Of a DNA stretch of 64,000 nucleotides, positions 54,258-63,988 are shown piece by piece; the first letter of the stretch is position 1; each line of letters starts with the position of its first letter. The position numbers and the translations under genes are program-made. The DNA comes from Terrisporobacter petrolearius. GTDB taxonomy: Bacteria > Bacillota > Clostridia > Peptostreptococcales > Peptostreptococcaceae. Location: the NCBI RefSeq assembly GCF_032598785.1, contig NZ_CP102984.1; one strand, given 5' to 3'. Below the pieces are notes generated by a model that searched no databases, was not told the origin of the DNA, and saw only the letters and a list, made by a program, of their open reading frames with translations.

Positions 54258-55388
54258 TTATTTAATCTTGACATGTTTTGAGATGTTTAACACTATTCCT
54301 ATTTCCCCCATAAGCATGGTCAGCGAGGTTCCTCCATAACTTATAAATGGCAGGGCTACCCCTGTGTTTGGCATAGTAGATGTGGCAACAGCAATATTCA
54401 ATGCTGCTTGAATACCTATTAAAGCTCCTATACCTATTACTAACATACAAGCAAATATGTCTTCACATTTTAGAGCTATACGAACACATCTATAAACTAG
54501 TAATATAAATAACATAATTACTAAGATACATCCTATTAAGCCCAATTCTTCACCTATTATGGCAAATATAAAATCATTTTGTGGTTCTGGTATGTAAAAA
54601 TATTTTTGTTTACTTTTCCCTAGACCTAGGCCAAATAATCCTCCTGATCCTAATGCATATAAGCTTTGTATGACCTGATACCCAGCTCCTAGTGGATCTT
54701 GAAACGGATCTAAAAAGGAAGTAATACGTTTTAATCTATAAGGTTCTATCATTACTAGAAGACCAAATAGCGCCACTCCTGATAAGCCCATAACGCCAAC
54801 AAATTTCATATTCATTCCTGCTACAAACAGCATAACAAAGGTTACAAGTATTACTGTACCAGCTGTAGACATGTTAGGTTCAAGCATTATTAATACAAAT
54901 ATTAGCATAGGCATAAACAAAAGCGGTAAAACACCTTTTGTCAAAGATTTTATTTTATCGTATCGTTTTTCTATTAGTTTTGCTGTAAACACAACACAAG
55001 CAAATTTAGCTATATCTGATGGCTGGAAAGTTGCTCCTCCAACACCTAGCCATCTCTTAGCACCATTAGCTTCAATACCAAGAGGTGTTAAAACTAAAAG
55101 TAAAAATATAATGGCAACTATACAAATAGGTGTTGCATATTTTTTCCAAAGTTTATAATCAACATTGGAAAGAACCATCATTCCTATAAATCCCAGTGTT
55201 GCATAAATTAAATCTCTTTTTAAAAAGAAATAGGGATCATTATGTTTAAATGAAGATTGAATATAACTTGCACTAAACACCATGATGATCCCAAAAAATA
55301 CTAAAATCATGGTAGTATAAAATACTACTGAATCAAAATCAGTCTTCATCCCCCTGTCAATTTGCTTTTTTAAAATTTTACTAGGCAT
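54258..55388 (-). CDS. spoVE: SEDS peptidoglycan polymerase SpoVE/FtsW
   Basis: A 376-residue polytopic protein (about ten helices) that polymerises lipid II with a partner class B PBP. The family's FLDPFQDPLGAGYQVIQSLYALGSGGLFGLGLGKSKQKYFYIPEPQNDFIFAIIGEELGL block is intact, including the catalytic-loop Asp. Its place in this cluster with spoVD supports SpoVE, the cortex-specific partner; a role in vegetative division cannot be excluded. GGAGGG lies 11 bases upstream. Confidence 0.9.
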   Translation of the reverse strand: MPSKILKKQIDRGMKTDFDSVVFYTTMILVFFGIIMVFSASYIQSSFKHNDPYFFLKRDLIYATLGFIGMMVLSNVDYKLWKKYATPICIVAIIFLLLVLTPLGIEANGAKRWLGVGGATFQPSDIAKFACVVFTAKLIEKRYDKIKSLTKGVLPLLFMPMLIFVLIMLEPNMSTAGTVILVTFVMLFVAGMNMKFVGVMGLSGVALFGLLVMIEPYRLKRITSFLDPFQDPLGAGYQVIQSLYALGSGGLFGLGLGKSKQKYFYIPEPQNDFIFAIIGEELGLIGCILVIMLFILLVYRCVRIALKCEDIFACMLVIGIGALIGIQAALNIAVATSTMPNTGVALPFISYGGTSLTMLMGEIGIVLNISKHVKIK

Positions 55389-55432
55389 CTGATAGACTAC
55401 CCTCCATTTCGCAGTAAATTGCTTTGAAGGAG

Positions 55433-56791
55433 TTATTTTAAGTTGTTAACATTATCTTTGAAGTCGCGTCCTCTCACTTCAAAACTTTTGTACATATCCC
55501 AACTTGCACAAGCAGGAGATAAAAGAACAACATCTCCACTTTCAGCTAGGTTATAAGAAGCTTCTACAGCTTCTTTCATATTATTAACTTTAATTATAGT
55601 TTTATAATCTTTTTCTTTAGCACATTTTTCAATTGTACTAGAAGTTTCACCCATTAAGACTAGGGCTTTAATATTTTCTTTTCCTACTTCTAAAAGCTCA
55701 CTAAAATCACTTTCTTTATTGTATCCACCAGCTATTAGTATGATTGGATTTTCATAAGAAGTTATTGCCTTAACAGTTGAATCTGGATTAGTTCCCTTAG
55801 AGTCATTTACAAATATAATATCATTTAATGTTCTAACATATTCTAATCTATGTTCTACAGCTTTAAATGTTTTTAATACATGCTTTAAAGTTTCTAAATC
55901 CACATTGCATACGTAAGACATAGCAATAGCAGCCATGCAATTTTCTAGGTTATGTCCTCCTGGTAAACTAAGCTCTTTTTTATTTAATAAAACAATTTTT
56001 TTATCTATATGAATAACTATATTGTTGTTTTCGTCTAAATATACACCTTTATCAAGTTTTTCTTTTCTTGAGAAAAATATTACTTGGCCATTACAATTAG
56101 ACTCTAGACTTCTAACTTCTTTATCGTCATAATTTAATATTGCGAAATCACTTTTATCTTGGTTTTTAAATATATTAGCTTTAGCAGCTATATAATTTTC
56201 CATAGTATGATGTCTATTTAAGTGATCTGGAGAAAAATTCAATATTGATGCAACTTTAGGTTTAAAGTCAACAATACTTTCCAACTGGAATGAGCTTAGC
56301 TCTGTTATTAAATATGAATCTTCAGTTGTAGTTTCTACTGTGTCTACAACAGGATTTCCAATGTTTCCCACTATATATGTGTCCTTATTGTCTGATTTAA
56401 ATATTTCCCCTACTAAAGATGTTGTAGTCGTTTTTCCATTTGTTCCAGTTATACCTACAAATACAGGATTTTTAGAGAGTCTATAAGCAAGCTCTACTTC
56501 TCCTATTATCTCTATATTATTTTCTTTTAGTTTTAATATAAAAGGCAAGTCTAAAGGTACTCCAGGAGACACAACTGCTAAGTCTATATGGTCTACGTTT
56601 TCTGGATGATATCCAAGAATATACTGAGCATTTTTTATATCTTTTAATTCTAGTAAAATATCTTTTAATTTTTCTTCATCTTTTATATCATTAACTATTA
56701 TATTTGCTTCTAGTTTGTTTAATAATTTAATTGTTGAAACACCTGTTTTAGCTAACCCAACAAGTAAAATATTTTTATTTTTTAGGTTCAT
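55433..56791 (-). CDS. murD: UDP-N-acetylmuramoyl-L-alanine--D-glutamate ligase
   Basis: A 452-residue ATP-dependent ligase adding D-Glu to UDP-MurNAc-L-Ala. ATP motif GITGTNGKTTTTS near 113-125, the central-domain ELSSFQL and NFSPDHLNRH, and the C-terminal SKGTNPDST are all present. GGGGGG lies upstream. It is 18 bases from mraY. Confidence 0.97.
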   Translation of the reverse strand: MNLKNKNILLVGLAKTGVSTIKLLNKLEANIIVNDIKDEEKLKDILLELKDIKNAQYILGYHPENVDHIDLAVVSPGVPLDLPFILKLKENNIEIIGEVELAYRLSKNPVFVGITGTNGKTTTTSLVGEIFKSDNKDTYIVGNIGNPVVDTVETTTEDSYLITELSSFQLESIVDFKPKVASILNFSPDHLNRHHTMENYIAAKANIFKNQDKSDFAILNYDDKEVRSLESNCNGQVIFFSRKEKLDKGVYLDENNNIVIHIDKKIVLLNKKELSLPGGHNLENCMAAIAMSYVCNVDLETLKHVLKTFKAVEHRLEYVRTLNDIIFVNDSKGTNPDSTVKAITSYENPIILIAGGYNKESDFSELLEVGKENIKALVLMGETSSTIEKCAKEKDYKTIIKVNNMKEAVEASYNLAESGDVVLLSPACASWDMYKSFEVRGRDFKDNVNNLK

Positions 56792-56809
56792 TGTTTTCCC
56801 CCCTAGTGA

Positions 56810-57772
56810 TTAGAATACTGCAATTATTCCTATCCATGCTAATACTACTGTAGTTATCCAAAATATAAATACAACTCTAGTTTCTGGCCATCCACATTGT
56901 TCAAAATGGTGATGTATTGGCGCCATTTTAAATATTCTTTTACCAGTTAATTTAAATGATACAACTTGTAATATTACTGATATAGCCTCTGCAAAATAAA
57001 TACCTCCTACTATTGGTATTAAAAGTACTGAGTTTGTTAATACTGCAAAAGCTACTACCGCTCCTCCTAAGGCCATAGAACCAGTATCCCCCATAAATAC
57101 TTTAGCAGGATATGAATTGAATCCTAAGAACCCTAAACAAGCTCCCCCAGTAGCTGCTGCAAGTATTGCAACATCACTGTTACCTATTGTTGTTGCCAAC
57201 ATCATAAAGAATGCTGATACTATTAAAGTCACTCCTGATGCTAGACCATCTAAACCATCAGTTAAGTTTACAGCATTTACTGTTCCTATTATAATAAACA
57301 TCATTATTGGTACATACAAAGGTCCTAAGTTTATTACATAATCAGTAAATGGAACCATTATTTGAGTTGCACTTGGTGATGCACTGTATTGATAATAAGC
57401 AACAAATAATGCAAGAGCAAATTGTAATACAATTTTTTGATATGCTTTTAGTCCTAAAGATCTTTTCATTTTAATTTTAATAAAATCGTCTAAGAATCCT
57501 ACAAATCCAAATCCTGTTATACATATTAGTCCTACTAATAAGTCCCTATCTATTTTTGCTCTTGTTAGTCCAGTAATAAGAATAGCTATTATCATTATTA
57601 CTCCACCCATAGTTGGTGTTCCATTTTTTAGTAAATGAGTTTGTGGTCCATCATCCCTAACCGTTTGACCAAATTTAAATTTTGCTAACATTGGTATAAA
57701 TATTGGTCCTAATATAACTACTATTAAAAATGCGATTATCGCTGTATACGTAAGCTGTGTTATTCCTAACAT
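56810..57772 (-). CDS. mraY: Phospho-N-acetylmuramoyl-pentapeptide-transferase
   Basis: A 320-residue membrane enzyme making lipid I from UDP-MurNAc-pentapeptide and undecaprenyl phosphate. Conserved DDGPQTHLLKNGTPTMGGV (about 40-58), the acidic FLDDFIKI, NLTDGLDGLASG with catalytic Asp residues, and MAPIHHHFE near the end are seen. About ten helices. Confidence 0.97.
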   Translation of the reverse strand: MLGITQLTYTAIIAFLIVVILGPIFIPMLAKFKFGQTVRDDGPQTHLLKNGTPTMGGVIMIIAILITGLTRAKIDRDLLVGLICITGFGFVGFLDDFIKIKMKRSLGLKAYQKIVLQFALALFVAYYQYSASPSATQIMVPFTDYVINLGPLYVPIMMFIIIGTVNAVNLTDGLDGLASGVTLIVSAFFMMLATTIGNSDVAILAAATGGACLGFLGFNSYPAKVFMGDTGSMALGGAVVAFAVLTNSVLLIPIVGGIYFAEAISVILQVVSFKLTGKRIFKMAPIHHHFEQCGWPETRVVFIFWITTVVLAWIGIIAVF

Positions 57773-57811
57773 AATATAAAACTCCTCTCCCTAGTTCGCT
57801 AATTATTTTGT

Positions 57812-59188
57812 CTATTTATTAAGATGTTCAACAACCTTTTCTAGATGCATTCCTCTTGATGCCTTAACTAAAATAGTGTCATTTTCTTTTATGATATCAT
57901 CTAGCTTTTTAATTGCTTCTTCTTTTGTTTCAAAATGATAAAGATTGTCAGGGTTCATATTATTTTCTTTTAATTCTTTTACTATAAACTCTGAATCCTT
58001 TCCTATTGATATTAATATATCCACATTGTTTAAAGCTGCTTTTCCTACTTGTCTATGCCCAAATTCTGCAAATTCACCCATTTCAAACATATCTCCAAGT
58101 ATTGCTACTCTTCTGCTTTTATATCTTCCAAGAATATTTAATGCAGCCGTCATAGAATCTATGCTTGCATTATAAACTGAGTCAATTATAGTTAAATTAT
58201 TACTTTTTATTATGTCTAACCTATTTTTTGTGCATTGGAAATTTTTTAAACCATCTTTTATTTCCTCTAATGTCATATTCAGATTAATTCCTACTAATAT
58301 TGCTGCCATAGCATTATATATATTATGTTTTCCAACTGTTGGAATGAAAAACTCTTCTCTTTTCCCATCAATAACTGCTACGAAATTTATGTTGTCTTCA
58401 TCCATTTCAAAAGATTCACAGTATATATCGTTATCTTTTTCAAATCCAAAAGTTTTTAGTTTATAAAATAAATGTTTATCCTTTAAAGTTTTTAAACAAT
58501 CATCATCTCCATTAACTATTAATAAAGAATCCTTATCAAAGTTTGTTGTTATTTCCATTTTTGCTTTAAAAATACCATCTCTACTTCCTAGATGTTCCAC
58601 ATGAGAATATCCAATATTAGAAATTATACCTATTTGCGGATTAACGATATTTACCAGGTATTCAATTTCATTAAACCCACTCATTCCCATTTCTATTACT
58701 GCACATTCATGTTCTTTATTTAAATTAAATAAAGTTAAAGGCACTCCAAATTGGTTGTTTAAGTTTCCTACATTTTTTAGTGAGTTATATTTTGCACTAA
58801 TAGTAGAATATACCATATCTCTAGTAGTTGTTTTTCCCACACTACCCGTAACGGCTATGAACGGTATTTCAAATTTTTTCTTATAAAGTCTAGCAATATC
58901 ACCAAAAGCTACTTCCGTGTTGTTTACTTCTATTACATTAATTTCTTTATTCTCTATGTCAACGTTGTTATCTTTATTTTTTATAATAGTTTTACAGCCT
59001 TGATTTATAGCTAAATTAATGAAATCATGCCCATCTAAGTTTTCTCCAACTATAGCAACAAAAGCATTTTCTTTACTTGCTTTTCTACTGTCTATTACTA
59101 TATCATTTACTAAAATTTCTTCGCTACACTTAGAAACTAGCTGTCCTTCACTAGCAAGTATTAACTCTTTTATAGTTAAATATTCCAT
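57812..59188 (-). CDS. murF: UDP-N-acetylmuramoyl-tripeptide--D-alanyl-D-alanine ligase
   Basis: A 458-residue ligase that adds D-Ala-D-Ala to complete the pentapeptide. N-terminal substrate domain starts MEYLTIKELILAS; ATP motif AVTGSVGKTTTRD; EMGMSGFNEIEYL and YNASIDSM in the central and C-terminal domains. ATG at 59188 has AAGGAGG 7 bases upstream; a frame open 17 codons further has none. It occupies the slot of murE in the Bacillus cluster. Confidence 0.96.
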   Translation of the reverse strand: MEYLTIKELILASEGQLVSKCSEEILVNDIVIDSRKASKENAFVAIVGENLDGHDFINLAINQGCKTIIKNKDNNVDIENKEINVIEVNNTEVAFGDIARLYKKKFEIPFIAVTGSVGKTTTRDMVYSTISAKYNSLKNVGNLNNQFGVPLTLFNLNKEHECAVIEMGMSGFNEIEYLVNIVNPQIGIISNIGYSHVEHLGSRDGIFKAKMEITTNFDKDSLLIVNGDDDCLKTLKDKHLFYKLKTFGFEKDNDIYCESFEMDEDNINFVAVIDGKREEFFIPTVGKHNIYNAMAAILVGINLNMTLEEIKDGLKNFQCTKNRLDIIKSNNLTIIDSVYNASIDSMTAALNILGRYKSRRVAILGDMFEMGEFAEFGHRQVGKAALNNVDILISIGKDSEFIVKELKENNMNPDNLYHFETKEEAIKKLDDIIKENDTILVKASRGMHLEKVVEHLNK

Positions 59189-59230
59189 TTTAACCTCCTT
59201 ATTCATTTTTAATTTAATACTTATCTTTAT

Positions 59231-59261
59231 AAAAGGCAATGCATTACATACATTGCCTTTT
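59231..59261 (-). terminator. Hairpin between spoVD and murF
   Basis: AAAAGGCAATG (59231-59241) with CATTGCCTTTT (59251-59261), weak T run on the minus strand. It may partly uncouple murF and downstream genes from spoVD transcription. Confidence 0.6.
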
Positions 59262-59330
59262 ATATATTTATCTTAATAATTATATACCATATTAACTTTT
59301 TTTTGAAGATATTTATAAGTTTCTGTAATA

Positions 59331-61310
59331 TTAATTATCAAAATAAATGGATATCAAAGAGCCTTCATTTACACTAACTCCAGGTTTTGGGAACATATCT
59401 TTAATAATAGTTCCTTCCTTTATATCTATATCATTATCAATATTAGCTTCTAATTTAGACTCTTCTAAGGCTTTTGTAGCATCTTCTATACTTAGACCTC
59501 TAACATCAGGCACTTTCACTTTATTTTTTATATTTTCGTTTTTTTCTTCTTCAGTATACTTTGGCTCTACACCAAGATATTTTAGTGTATTGCCCATTAC
59601 TTCTTTTATAATTGGTCCTGCTGTTGTTGATCCAAATTGCATAACATTTGTAGGTTCGTCAACTATAGCAAGTACTACAATTTGCGGATCGTCAGCTGGT
59701 GCCATTCCAATAAAAGAACATACATAATGCCCTTGAGCGTAAGACCCATCTATAACCTTTTGTGCAGTTCCAGTTTTTCCACCTAATCTATATCCTGGTA
59801 AATACGCTATTTTACCACCACCTTCTGTTACAACAGATTCCATTATTTCTCTCATTTGTTCAGATGTTTCTTTTGAAATAACTTGTTTTACTTGTACTGG
59901 ATCTACTTTCTTCGTTATATTTCCTTTATTATCTGTATATGCCTTTACTAATCTTGGTTCCATTCTATTTCCATCATTTACTATAGAACATACTGCTGTA
60001 ATAAGTTGTATAGGTGTTAAAGATATAGACTGACCAAATGATATAGTTGCCAGTTCAACAGGCCCAACATCCTTTTCATTGTACATTATACTTCCTGCTT
60101 CACCCGGTAAGTCTATTCCTGTTTTTTTATTTAAACCAAATGCGTCTATGTAATTATACATTTTTGAAACGCCAAGTCTTCTACCCACTTCAACAAAAAC
60201 TGGGTTACAAGAGTTTTGAACACCTTGTTTAAAGGTTTCTGAGCCATGAGGCCTATAAGATCTCCAACATTTTATTTTTTGTCCTTCAACCATGACATTT
60301 CCGCTACAAGTAAATTTATCATCTTGCTTAACGACACCTTCTTCTAGTCCTGCAGAAGAAGTTATAAGTTTAAATGTTGAGCCTGGTTCATATGTATCAC
60401 TTATAGCTGTATTTCTCCACATAGTTGAATATGCTTTTATTTTTTCATTATCATTTTTACATTGTTCTAGTAGCTCTTCATATGCAGGGTAAATTGCTTT
60501 TGTAGGAGTGTTCGGATCATAATCTGGTTTTTTTACCATTGCTTTTAACTCTCCTGTTTTAGGATCCATAGCAATTATAGTTACTTTACTTGCGTTGTTT
60601 TCTTCATAAGCCTTTTGAGCCGCTTTTTCACAATAATGTTGTATTACTTCATCCACAGTTAGCACTAATCCATTTCCTGTTGTTGGCTCATAATATTGTT
60701 CAGAACCTTGAGGTATTTCTTTTCCCGCTGCATCAGTGCTTACGATTAGCTTTCCTGCTGTTCCTTTAAGCACATTATCATACTTTAATTCTATTCCTGC
60801 TACACCTGATGAATCTGAAGAGGTATGACCAAGAACGTAAGATGCAAAGTTTCCATATGGATAGTATCTTTGATTGTCTTCAGCAACCCATATCCCCGAT
60901 AATCCTGCTTTAGTAATTTTATCTGCTATATCATCATCTATCCATCTTTTTACTTTGACTAGAGCCATGTTTTTCTTGCTAACTTTTTTGTATACATCAT
61001 CATATTTTTCATCCAATATTTTTGCCAATTCTTCAGAGGTTTTTTTTGCATCTTTTACTTCAACCGGCTTACACCACACTGTATATTTTGTAACACTTAC
61101 TGCCAATTCTTTCATATTTGTATCATATATGGTTCCCCTTTTAGCCTCTATAGGTATCTCCCTTGTTTGCTGTTCTGATGCCTTTGTACTAAGCCACTCT
61201 CCTTTAATTAGTTGTAAATATCCTATTCTAAATACCAATGCTAAAAATAGAGAACAAGCCAACACCATTACTATAACTAATCTTTTTCTGCTGTTTATTT
61301 TTATTTTCAT
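59331..61310 (-). CDS. spoVD: Sporulation-specific penicillin-binding protein SpoVD
   Basis: A 659-residue class B PBP that cross-links spore cortex peptidoglycan. One membrane anchor (about 10-34), a pedestal/dimerisation domain (about 50-210), and a transpeptidase domain with the active Ser311 and Lys314 in GSTFK, SCN at 367-369 and KTG at 512-514. One PASTA domain ends the protein (about 595-659). ATG at 61310 has GGAGG 6 bases upstream. It pairs with SpoVE in the same cluster. Confidence 0.95.
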   Translation of the reverse strand: MKIKINSRKRLVIVMVLACSLFLALVFRIGYLQLIKGEWLSTKASEQQTREIPIEAKRGTIYDTNMKELAVSVTKYTVWCKPVEVKDAKKTSEELAKILDEKYDDVYKKVSKKNMALVKVKRWIDDDIADKITKAGLSGIWVAEDNQRYYPYGNFASYVLGHTSSDSSGVAGIELKYDNVLKGTAGKLIVSTDAAGKEIPQGSEQYYEPTTGNGLVLTVDEVIQHYCEKAAQKAYEENNASKVTIIAMDPKTGELKAMVKKPDYDPNTPTKAIYPAYEELLEQCKNDNEKIKAYSTMWRNTAISDTYEPGSTFKLITSSAGLEEGVVKQDDKFTCSGNVMVEGQKIKCWRSYRPHGSETFKQGVQNSCNPVFVEVGRRLGVSKMYNYIDAFGLNKKTGIDLPGEAGSIMYNEKDVGPVELATISFGQSISLTPIQLITAVCSIVNDGNRMEPRLVKAYTDNKGNITKKVDPVQVKQVISKETSEQMREIMESVVTEGGGKIAYLPGYRLGGKTGTAQKVIDGSYAQGHYVCSFIGMAPADDPQIVVLAIVDEPTNVMQFGSTTAGPIIKEVMGNTLKYLGVEPKYTEEEKNENIKNKVKVPDVRGLSIEDATKALEESKLEANIDNDIDIKEGTIIKDMFPKPGVSVNEGSLISIYFDN

Positions 61311-61325
61311 TAACAACCTCCCTTT

Positions 61326-61673
61326 CTAATCCTTTAAGTCAATATATCTCATTTGACTTTCATTAGGGTAATCCATTTTTAACTTTTCTTTTGCATTTTC
61401 TTCTATATTAGTAATGCTAGAATTCTCTAATTTATCCATTTTTAATCCATCTAAAGCTATCTCTTCTTTTCTTAATTGTTTTTTCAATGTATTAATTTCA
61501 TACTTGTAATTCGATACAATAGCATTACCACATAAGTTTATGATGATTATTGACACTACAGGAAATGCAAACAAAATAGGCTTAGCTACTCTTTTTATTT
61601 TTCTCTTTCTATATCTATTCTTTTTTCTCTTTTTATATTCATTTATGTTCTTTACTCTTTCCTTTTTATTCAA
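61326..61673 (-). CDS. FtsL-like septum formation protein
   Basis: A 115-residue bitopic protein: a very basic N-terminal tail (KKRKKNRYRKRKIKR), one membrane helix (about 42-60) and a short coiled coil (about 68-100), the layout of FtsL/DivIC. The true start is probably TTG at 61673, preceded at 4 bases by GGAGGTGA; a longer frame opening 29 codons upstream has no ribosome site. It lies 15 bases upstream of spoVD. Sequence similarity is low, as usual for FtsL. Confidence 0.78.
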   Translation of the reverse strand: MNKKERVKNINEYKKRKKNRYRKRKIKRVAKPILFAFPVVSIIIINLCGNAIVSNYKYEINTLKKQLRKEEIALDGLKMDKLENSSITNIEENAKEKLKMDYPNESQMRYIDLKD

Positions 61674-62019
61674 AAAATCACCTCCGCCTTGTGTTGTATA
61701 TACATATTTAGTTTTTTTGTGTCTGCCTTCCTTTAATGACTTATACAAAAATTCATACATAAAATATTATGAATTTTTATATGTAGAACATTTTTTCAAA
61801 AAATTTATACTTTCTTTTATTTTTTTGAAGTATTAAATAGAATTAAATATGTTCATTTCCTTTATATTTTTAATAAATTAATCTATACTTAAATTAATTA
61901 AAGCCTGAGAAGAATTAAGTTCTTAGTTTTCATATAAAAATTCTAAGAACAGGTTAAAGAATTATAAGATAAGAAATATATAAATAAATTTTTTTATGCT
62001 TTAATAAAGGGAGGAATAT
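61674..62019. other. Intergenic stretch upstream of the FtsL-like gene
   Basis: The divergent promoter region of the mur/spo cluster and the lipoprotein gene. It contains an inverted repeat GTTCTTAG (61919-61926) with CTAAGAAC (61943-61950) and no T run, possibly a regulator site. mraZ and rsmH, which precede ftsL in Bacillus, are absent. Confidence 0.5.
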
Positions 62020-62454
62020 ATGAAAAAGATATTATTATTGATAATACTAATATCAACTGCTATTATTTTTTATGGTTGTAATAAAAATTCAAATGAAGAC
62101 ATCCCTATTTCTTTGCCTTCTGTAGATATAAATTCATTGAATAATAAAGAAATATTAGATGTAATATATGGCAGTAATTTAGAGGAGGGCGTTTATCAGA
62201 TAACAACAAAAAATAATAGTTATATATTTTTTAAAGGTGTCGAAAATGAATATATTGATGTAGGATTACACCTTGAAGATAAAATGCTTATAATAAATTG
62301 TAATACTACTTCCTCTTCAGAAGAAACAAGAAAACTGTATGTTATAAAAGAAAAAGGTTCAACTTCATCAAGAGATAAGAATATATTTTTCGATACAATA
62401 ATGCTAAAAATAAATAATAAAGAAATTCCATTTAATTCGGTATATCTTTTATAA
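62020..62454 (+). CDS. Putative lipoprotein of unknown function
   Basis: A 144-residue protein with a signal peptide (MKKILLLIILISTAIIFYGC) ending at a lipobox-like FYGC, so Cys20 would be lipidated and processed by LspA. The mature part is short, charged and rich in Asn/Ser with no domain I recognise. GGGAGG precedes the ATG. It is monocistronic between the mur cluster and a convergent MATE gene. Confidence 0.75.
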   Translation: MKKILLLIILISTAIIFYGCNKNSNEDIPISLPSVDINSLNNKEILDVIYGSNLEEGVYQITTKNNSYIFFKGVENEYIDVGLHLEDKMLIINCNTTSSSEETRKLYVIKEKGSTSSRDKNIFFDTIMLKINNKEIPFNSVYLL

Positions 62455-62486
62455 TGAAAGTGATTAATTATGAATTTCTATTATCT

Positions 62487-62515
62487 AAAAAAGCTCATTA
62501 TATAATGAGCTTTTT
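62487..62515. terminator. Bidirectional terminator between lipoprotein and MATE genes
   Basis: A perfect 18-base palindrome GCTCATTATATAATGAGC (62493-62510) flanked by A and T runs. Confidence 0.85.
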
Positions 62516-63866
62516 ATATTTCATGTAATTTCCACTTGTTTCCCTTATATCTAGTAATAAAGCACACCACTCTAAATATCCAATCTATACTCATGGCTAC
62601 CCATACACCAAAAACTCCCATATTCATATATCTTCCCAATACATAACTAAAGCCAATTCTAAAAATCCACATGGATAAAATAGATACTGTCATACAGAAT
62701 TTAACATCATTTGCTGCACGAAGAGTATTTGGAAGAACAAAAGAAATTGTCCATATTATAATTGATATTATTCCATGATATAAAATAATATCTTTTGAAA
62801 TTGTTGCTGTATAATCAGATAAATTATATGCATTTAGAATTAATGGCATGCTTATAAATGTAAGCATTACAGCTAAGGATATGCATAAAGTGCTTATCTT
62901 AACTAATTTTTTTGTATAATGTTTTGTTTGATTGTAATCTCCTGCACCTATACATTGAGATGTTACAGAAAGAGTAGCTTGGCTAATTGCCATACCAGGT
63001 ATTATCTGAAAAAGTCCAACAGCATTTGCCACAGCATTTGCTGCAATAGCTGCTGTTCCAAAAGTTGCAATTAAATTTAATACAATAATTTTTCCAAGTT
63101 GAAACATTCCATTTTCCAAACCATTTGGAATACCAATATGAAGTATTTTTCTAATTAATATTCTATCAAATTTCATACACATTTTTTTTGATAAATGAAT
63201 TTGCAAATTATCATTTTTTATTAATATAAAAATTACTACAGCTGATACAGCCCTAGAAAACACTGTAGGTATGGCTGCACCCGCAATTCCCATTTTAAAA
63301 ACATAAATTAGAAAATAGTTCCCTATTAAGTTTATCAAATTCATCATAATTGATATTTTCATTGTGATTTTTGAATTTCCCATAGTTCGAAATAAAGCTG
63401 CCCCACCATTGTATATTGCTATGAAAGGAATTGACATAAATACTATAGTCAAATAAGTATTAGAGTAGTTCATAACATCTTGTTCTATATTTCCAAATAC
63501 TATATTAAGAATAAAATACTTGCATAAATACCCGATTACCATTGTAGTTATAGAGCTTAAAAAAAGAAAAAGAATGAGTTGATCAGCACTCTTGCATGCA
63601 TTGTCTTCATTTTTCTGTCCTAAATATTGGCCTGCTACAACTGCACCTCCTGTAGCAAGAGCTGTAAATATATTTATTATAAGGATATTTATACTATCCA
63701 CTAAAGATACTGCCGATACTGCAGCTTCCCCTATACTGGCTATCATTATTGAATCTACTAACCCTACAGTTACTAGTAAAAATTGCTCTATTATCAAGGG
63801 AAAAATAAGTTTATATAAATTTTTATCTGAGAATAAATATTCCCGTGTTTTTTGAGTAATTTCCAT
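62514..63866 (-). CDS. MATE family multidrug/cation exporter
   Basis: A 450-residue membrane protein with twelve helices in two pseudo-symmetric halves. Each half opens with the family pattern PLIIEQFLLVTVGLVDSIM (about 20-38) and GIPNGLENGMFQLGKI (about 245-260). MATE exporters use sodium or proton gradients to expel drugs or metabolites. AAGGGGGG lies upstream. The substrate is not predictable and no regulator is adjacent within the window. Confidence 0.92.
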   Translation of the reverse strand: MEITQKTREYLFSDKNLYKLIFPLIIEQFLLVTVGLVDSIMIASIGEAAVSAVSLVDSINILIINIFTALATGGAVVAGQYLGQKNEDNACKSADQLILFLFLSSITTMVIGYLCKYFILNIVFGNIEQDVMNYSNTYLTIVFMSIPFIAIYNGGAALFRTMGNSKITMKISIMMNLINLIGNYFLIYVFKMGIAGAAIPTVFSRAVSAVVIFILIKNDNLQIHLSKKMCMKFDRILIRKILHIGIPNGLENGMFQLGKIIVLNLIATFGTAAIAANAVANAVGLFQIIPGMAISQATLSVTSQCIGAGDYNQTKHYTKKLVKISTLCISLAVMLTFISMPLILNAYNLSDYTATISKDIILYHGIISIIIWTISFVLPNTLRAANDVKFCMTVSILSMWIFRIGFSYVLGRYMNMGVFGVWVAMSIDWIFRVVCFITRYKGNKWKLHEI

Positions 63867-63952
63867 GTAAGTCCCCCCTTATGACATTCATCAATAATTA
63901 TAACAGATATTTAATTTATATTCAGAAGTTGAAAATAATGATTTTACATTAT

Positions 63953-63988
63953 AAAAAAGAAAGATGATGTTGGTCATCTTTCTTTTTT
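63953..63988. terminator. Bidirectional terminator at the right window edge
   Basis: Stem AAAAAAGAAAGATGA (63953-63967) with its inverse (63974-63988). It belongs to a gene beyond the window. Confidence 0.85.

Noticed and set aside
54262..54450. Short minus-strand frame within spoVE
   Set aside because: Out-of-frame overlap with an intact SEDS protein.
61674..61760. ATG start for the FtsL-like gene at 61760
   Set aside because: No ribosome site, while GGAGGTGA sits just before TTG at 61673.
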